64,000 nucleotides of DNA, from the NCBI RefSeq assembly GCF_030463565.1, contig NC_134662.1:2232001-2296000 (forward strand). The letters run 5' to 3'. The stretch comes from Pelecanus crispus. Lineage: Eukaryota; Chordata; Aves; Pelecaniformes; Pelecanidae. Position 1 is the stretch's first letter. The number at the start of each line of letters is the position of its first letter. Both the position numbers and the translations under genes were made by a program. Below are positions 59,371-64,000 of this stretch, in pieces. Under the pieces are notes generated by a model that saw nothing but the letters and a program-made list of their open reading frames with translations, did not search any database and was not told the origin of the DNA.

Positions 59371-60837
59371 AGAGACTTCACATCACATCAACGAAAGGGC
59401 CATGTTAGAGCCAAACGTGGACAAGGAAGCGCCTGGCCAACGGCTCCCGCACCAGAGCGCGGCTGAAGTCACGGAGGAGGACTTTGCTCAAGACGCGGAG
59501 TGTGCACCAAGCTCCCTAAGCCTCAGCCAAGAGGACAGGAGAGCCCGTCTCCACGTCTGATGATGGCACAGCTGACTGTGCAACCCCAAGTAACGTGCCC
59601 AAAAGAGCATCCAGAAACTGAAAGGGAGCCAGGCACAGGGAACCAGCTCCCTGCTCGGCACCTCAACTTGGCTCTTCAGCGTAAACTGAGAGCACGTTTT
59701 TTCCTACCACACCACCAAGCTAGCACGAACTTCCAGCACTCCTCTCCTGCCTTTCTGGGGATTTTCAAAGGTTACAAGCTTGCCCTCCTGCCCAAGTTAA
59801 CTTCACAAGTACGTGACTAAGACAGAAAGTGAATGTAAGAGATGGAATACACGGTCCAAGAAACAGCAATAGATAAACACAGAGTTGGATGTGAGCCTAA
59901 AGCTCGGAAATGAAGCAGAGTGCAAGGACAAAGCCCTGGGGACTGTGATAAACAGGTGGCTGGGGAAATTTCACATCTCCTAGCAAAAATCCCCCCCTGC
60001 CCTACAAACTGGCAGAAGACTTCCAGACCGGAAAAGGATTTTAAACAAAGAAGGGATGGAAATTGAGAAAGCGTGGCCACTCGTCAGCTCCAAGCACCAG
60101 GAGAAAGCAATCTTGCCTCTCACTAGCACCAGAGTCCGTGGCAGAGATGCTTTTCCCTAATATCTGTGCCACACACCGGACAACTCCAATCCCTCTTCCC
60201 TCCCTCGCCAGAGGACTTCCTGCCCTTTCCTTTTGTCCGTCCTTCTCACGCACAGGAACGGTTTGCTTTGAAGGGGCTGAGGTTATCGCGCCGCAGATCA
60301 CAGCAGAGGCAGCTACTGTAAGATCAGCATTCCTCTGCTCCTAGCAAGAGACAGAAGCAGAGCAAGAGTTTGCTTTCAAGCGTCACAAGTTCTCCCTCAT
60401 GACAGCCGAGCTGCGGCTCAGCAGGACCAGAAAAAAAATGGAGAATTCTTCTTTCTCCCCAAGTACGTAAGAGATTGAGGACTTTGAACTTCAGGACTAT
60501 GTCTTTACCTACAATAGAACCATTTATTAGCATAGCTAGAGAAGGATGGGGGGAAAGAAGTGGAATAAAGTACAGGAGTATCCAAGACTGTAATTTCTCG
60601 GTTATGCCGGCAAAACCCTCCCTCTCAGCGCTGTTCTTGTCCCTCGCTGTGAGGTTTTCAAGCTGCTAGCACAGACTGCAGCAGGTACCACCGCCCGCAC
60701 ACCTGCGCGCAAGCCCCTTCCGAGGGAGGCGACGCCGTGGGCCAGGTCTCTGCGCTGTGCCCCCAGCACCCCCTGGCAGACCCCGCTCCGTGGGACCGTG
60801 CTCTGCCCACGCTGCCGGCTCCCGTCACCCCGGGGCT
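59371..60837. other. non-coding DNA between CR1 and the GC-rich array
   Basis: About 1.5 kb of mixed composition with no recognised gene or repeat. Confidence 0.6.
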
Positions 60838-61098
60838 CAGGGGGCTCGGGGGGGCTCAAGGAAGCGGGGGGCTCAGGGGGCTCAGGGAAGCGGGGGGCTC
60901 AGGGAAGCGGGAGGCTCAGGGGGCGCGGGGGGCTCAGGGGGGCTCAGGGAAGCGGGGGGCTCAGGGAAGCGGGGGGCTCAGGGGGGCTCAGGGAAGCGGG
61001 GGGCTCAGGGGGGCTCAGGGGGCGCGGGGGGCTCAAGGGGGCTCAGGGAAGCGGGGGGCTCAGGGGGCGCGGGGGGCTCAAGGGGGCTCAGGGGAGCA
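60838..61098. repeat. GGCTCAGGGAAGCGGGG minisatellite
   Basis: About 260 bp built from GCTCAGGGAAGCGGGGG and GCTCAGGGGGCGCGGGG units of 17-18 bp, with extra short GCTCAGGGGG blocks. It borders the CpG island. The plus strand is G-rich and open in several frames (Gly/Leu/Arg/Ala peptides). Confidence 0.92.
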
Positions 61099-61920
61099 GG
61101 CCCCTGCCCCGGCCGGAGAAGGGGGTTCCGCACGGGCCGCAGCCCGGCGAGCGCAAAGCCGGGAGCAGCTCGCTCGCCATTGCCTCCCGCCCAAGGGCGA
61201 AGTGGAAATAATCAAAAAAAGCAGAAGGAGAGGGCAGAGCTACAAGTCCCACTTCAACAGGTTGCCCCTTGCGGCCGGCCCGCCCCGCCGCGACCCCGCA
61301 GCCCGAGGGGGCCCCGGCCCCTGCCCCCGCGGTGGGGCCCGCGCAGCCCCGCACCGCCGCCCTGGGGCCTGGGGGGACCGCGACCCCCGGGCAGGGCTGG
61401 GGGCCCGCCCCGGCCGCCTCCCGAGGCCGCCCCGGCCCAGGGACTGCCCCGCCCCCCCTCCAGGCCCTCTTGGCCCCCGGGGGGCCCTGCAGGCCCCTTC
61501 CACAGCCCCCCCAGGCCCCCCTGCTCCCCTCCAGGCCCCCCCGGTGCCCCCCGCTCCCCCGCACCTGGCCGGTCGCAGCTACTCCGTGGCGGCGCGGAAG
61601 CGAATCCCCTCACGAGGCCGCAGCACTCCGCCCCCCGCCCGCTCCGCAGCACTTGGCGCTCGCCCGCCCGGCCCCTCTCCGCGCGCAGCCAGCGGCGGCC
61701 GGCCCTACTTCCTCTTAAAGGAGCCGCCTCATACGTCGGGGCATAGGCAGCGCAGGCGAGCCCGCAGCCCCCGTCTTCTCAGAGGAGACTTCGGCCGACA
61801 TCTGAGGCACGCTCGGCCCCGTTTTTTTGCCCGAACCCGGCACGGGGCTTGCGAACGGGCCGGCCTCGCCGCCAGCTCCTCCCGTGGGGGGACCGGGGCG
61901 GGGGCCGGGGGCAGGCAGTG
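61099..61920 (-). promoter_or_regulatory. CpG island, candidate MOB3A promoter
   Basis: CpG-dense block without coding match. A possible weak donor on the minus strand, CGGCCAG|GTGCGG at 61565/61564, would allow a first exon spliced toward the 50705 acceptor 10.9 kb away. It could equally serve an unseen plus-strand gene to the right. Confidence 0.4.
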
Positions 61921-61954
61921 CTGATGTCGCTGTGGAGGCAATTGGCATTTTTAA

Positions 61955-62260
61955 AATCCTATTCTCTTCTATTTTACTCTGTTTGCCTTTGCTCTTTTCT
62001 TCATTTTAGTCTTTTATTTTCTTTTACTCTACTTTCTTTTACTCTATTCTACTTTTTTTTTACTCTTTTACTTTTATTATCTTTTAGTCTGTGTAATTAA
62101 TTTTATTTTCTTTAACTCCTTTATTTTACTCTTATTTTCTTTTATTCTACTTTATTTTCTTTTCTGTAATTGATTTTCTTTTATGTAATGTCTTTATTTT
62201 CTTTTATTCTCATTCATGTAATTTCTTTCATTTTATTTGTTCTTTTCAGTTTTCTAGGGC
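61955..62260. repeat. T-rich TTTTATTTTCTTTTACTCTA-like polypyrimidine tract
   Basis: About 300 bp of degenerate TTTTATTTTCTTTTA and TACTCTA repeats, with a strong pyrimidine bias on the plus strand. It lies between a GC island and a GC-rich minisatellite. Confidence 0.9.
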
Positions 62261-62281
62261 TACGGAGGAGAGGCGGCCCAG

Positions 62282-63344
62282 GTGCCATGGCCCTAGCCCA
62301 GCTGAGGGGCCCTAGCCCGGCCGAGGGTCCATAGCCCAGCCCAGGGGCCCTAGCCCAGCCCAGGGGCCCTAGCCCAGCCGAGGGTCCATAGCCCAGCCCA
62401 GGGGCCCTAGCCCAGCTGAGGGTCCATAGCCCAGCCCAGGGGCCCTAGCCCAGCCGAGGGGCCATAGCCCAGCCCAGGGGCCCTAGCCCGGCCGAGGGTC
62501 CATAGCCCAGCCCAGGGGCCCTAGCCCAGCCCAGGGGCCCTAGCCCAGCTGAGGGGCCCTAGCCCAGCCCAGGGGCCCTAGCCCAGCCCAGGGGCCCTAG
62601 CCCAGCTGAGGGGCCCTAGCCCGGCCAAGGGTCCATAGCCCAGCCCAGGGGCCCTAGCCAGCCCAGGGGCCCTAGCCTGGCCAAGGGGCCCTAGCCCGGC
62701 CGAGGGTCCATAGCCCAGCCCAGGGGCCCTAGCCCAGCCGAGGGGCCCTAGCCCAGCCCAGGGGCCCTAGCCCAGCCGAGGGTCCATAGCCCAGCTGAGG
62801 GGCCCTAGCCCAGCTGAGGGGCCCTAGCCCAGCCCAGGGGCCCTAGCCCAGCTGAGGGGCCCTAGCCCAGCTGAGGGGCCCTAGCCCAGCCCAGGGGCCA
62901 TAGCCCAGCCCAGGGGCCATAGCCCAGCTGAGGGTCCATAGCCCGGCCGAGGGTCCATAGCCCAGCTGAGGGTCCATAGCCCAGCCCAGGGGCCCTAGCC
63001 CAGCCCAGGGGCCCTAGCCCAGCTGAGGGGCCATATCCCGGCTGAGGGGCCCTAGCCCAGCCCAGGGGCCGTAGCCCAGCCAAGGGTCCATAGCCCAGCC
63101 CAGGGGCCCTAGCCCAGCCCAGGGGCCATAGCCCAGCCCAGGGGCCATAGCCCAGCTGAGGGTCCATAGCCCAGCTGAGGGCCCCTAGCCTGGCCAAGGG
63201 TCCATAGCCCAGCCCAGGGGCCCTAGCCCGGCCAAGGGTCCATAGCCCAGCCGAGGGGCCCTAGCCCAGCCCAGGGGCCCTAGCCCGGCTGAGGGTCCAT
63301 AGCCCAGCCGAGGGGCCCTAGCCCAGCCCAGGGGCCCTAGCCCG
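62282..63344. repeat. 19-bp minisatellite, about 55 copies
   Basis: Units GGGGCCCTAGCCCAGCCCA and GGGTCCATAGCCCAGCCGA alternate irregularly with CTGA, CGGCC and CAAGG variants. The length is 19 bp almost throughout, with an 18-bp copy near 62655. As 19 is coprime with 3, each open frame reads a 19-residue repeat (minus-strand example LGYGPSAGLGPLGWARAPG at 62862-63197). It is not protein-coding. Confidence 0.95.
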
Positions 63345-64000
63345 GCCGCACACGCTGCTGGGCCCCACGCCGTTATTCATTTGTCCATTAACACCGGCGG
63401 AGCCCGGCCGCAGAGCGCCGCACGCCGTGGCAGAAACCACAGAGTCAGGGGAAGGTTTGCCTTTGTTAACGTGGTGGGGCAGAAGAGCATGACGAGGCGA
63501 TCTGGAAAGGGCAGAAACGCTCAGAAAGCAGAAGCAAAAATTAAATTCAGGTGGGGAAAGCCCCGGGCCTGGTTTCATGGAGCAGTGGCTCCGGCGTGAG
63601 GCCAGGGAAGGCCCCGCTCCGGCCCCTCGGCCCCCGGGAGCGTTTCGAGAGCAGTGCTGCCCACGAAACGCCGCTTGCTCCGAGCACCCTTCCACCCCAG
63701 CTGCCTGCGGCCCGTCCTCCTCACCGCCCGCACCTCTGGCAATTTTGCCCTCTGGCAAGCCCGTAACGTTCTTATTTTTCTGCTTTCCAGCCCAGCAGCG
63801 CTCGCCTGGAGCCTATGGCGGGGGGAGCTGGAGAGGGGCTCTGGCACCAGGCAGAAGCGGCCGCGGTCCGGCCCGGAGAGGGGGACGCCGGCAGCCAGGC
63901 CAGGCTGGCGGTCGGATCCAGCTCCGAGCCTGGCCAGGGGTTCGGGGCAGTTTCAGCTGGCTTGGTTTGAGAGGGGTGTGCACATAGTTGAAGTTTAAAG
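63345..64000. other. unassigned sequence at the right edge
   Basis: GC-rich DNA without a recognised gene. In mammals IZUMO4 and AP3D1 lie beyond MOB3A, but no exon of either was identified here. Confidence 0.5.

Noticed and set aside
62282-63344. GGGCCCTAGCCC units considered as telomere-like or subtelomeric repeat
   Set aside because: The unit is 19 bp and does not contain the vertebrate telomere hexamer in tandem. The flanks are ordinary.

Overview
The window is vertebrate nuclear DNA, most likely from a bird. Three spliced genes lie head to tail on the minus strand, BTBD2 - MKNK2 - MOB3A. From general knowledge this is the order of human 19p13.3 and of a GC-rich avian microchromosome. 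The avian call rests on a CR1 LINE 3' end (58988-59370), which carries the typical octamer-like 3' terminus and a C-terminal reverse-transcriptase-ORF remnant, and on an avian-type endogenous retroviral LTR (23401-24121). Genome-typical compactness, CpG-island promoters and many GC-rich minisatellites agree. The species cannot be fixed from sequence alone.

Layout from left to right. (1) 1-17569: BTBD2, 5' part only. Five coding exons (residues 1-329 plus one base) were placed by reading the translation and the AG/GT borders. The BACK-to-PHR part lies off the left edge. (2) 17570-25269: the CpG-rich BTBD2 promoter, a 58-bp-period minisatellite of about 1.2 kb, plain intergenic DNA and the LTR. 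(3) 25270-37150: MKNK2, complete. It has one non-coding exon and 13 coding exons giving a 470-residue MNK2a-type kinase, a putative 3.6-kb 3' UTR and a TATA-containing promoter. (4) 37240-46000: intergenic DNA dominated by tandem arrays (a ~196-bp unit, a CTGCATGCTC-type array and a CA/TG-rich tract). (5) 46000-50705: MOB3A, complete coding sequence (three coding exons, 216 residues) with its 3' UTR. (6) 50706-64000: MOB3A upstream region with candidate non-coding 5' exons, the CR1, a GC island, a polypyrimidine tract and a large 19-bp-unit minisatellite (62282-63344).

Functions. BTBD2 is a BTB-BACK-PHR protein of the cullin-3 adaptor type. MKNK2 is the ERK/p38-activated kinase that phosphorylates eIF4E. 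MOB3A is a zinc-binding MOB-family scaffold. They are neighbours by conserved synteny, not an operon, and nothing here suggests joint function. Many very long open frames in the window (to 694 codons) come from stop-poor GC-rich repeats and are not genes. I found no new biological system. The most unusual feature is that each of the three promoters has a GC-rich tandem array close upstream, and one array leaves BTBD2 openly in frame for 466 extra codons.
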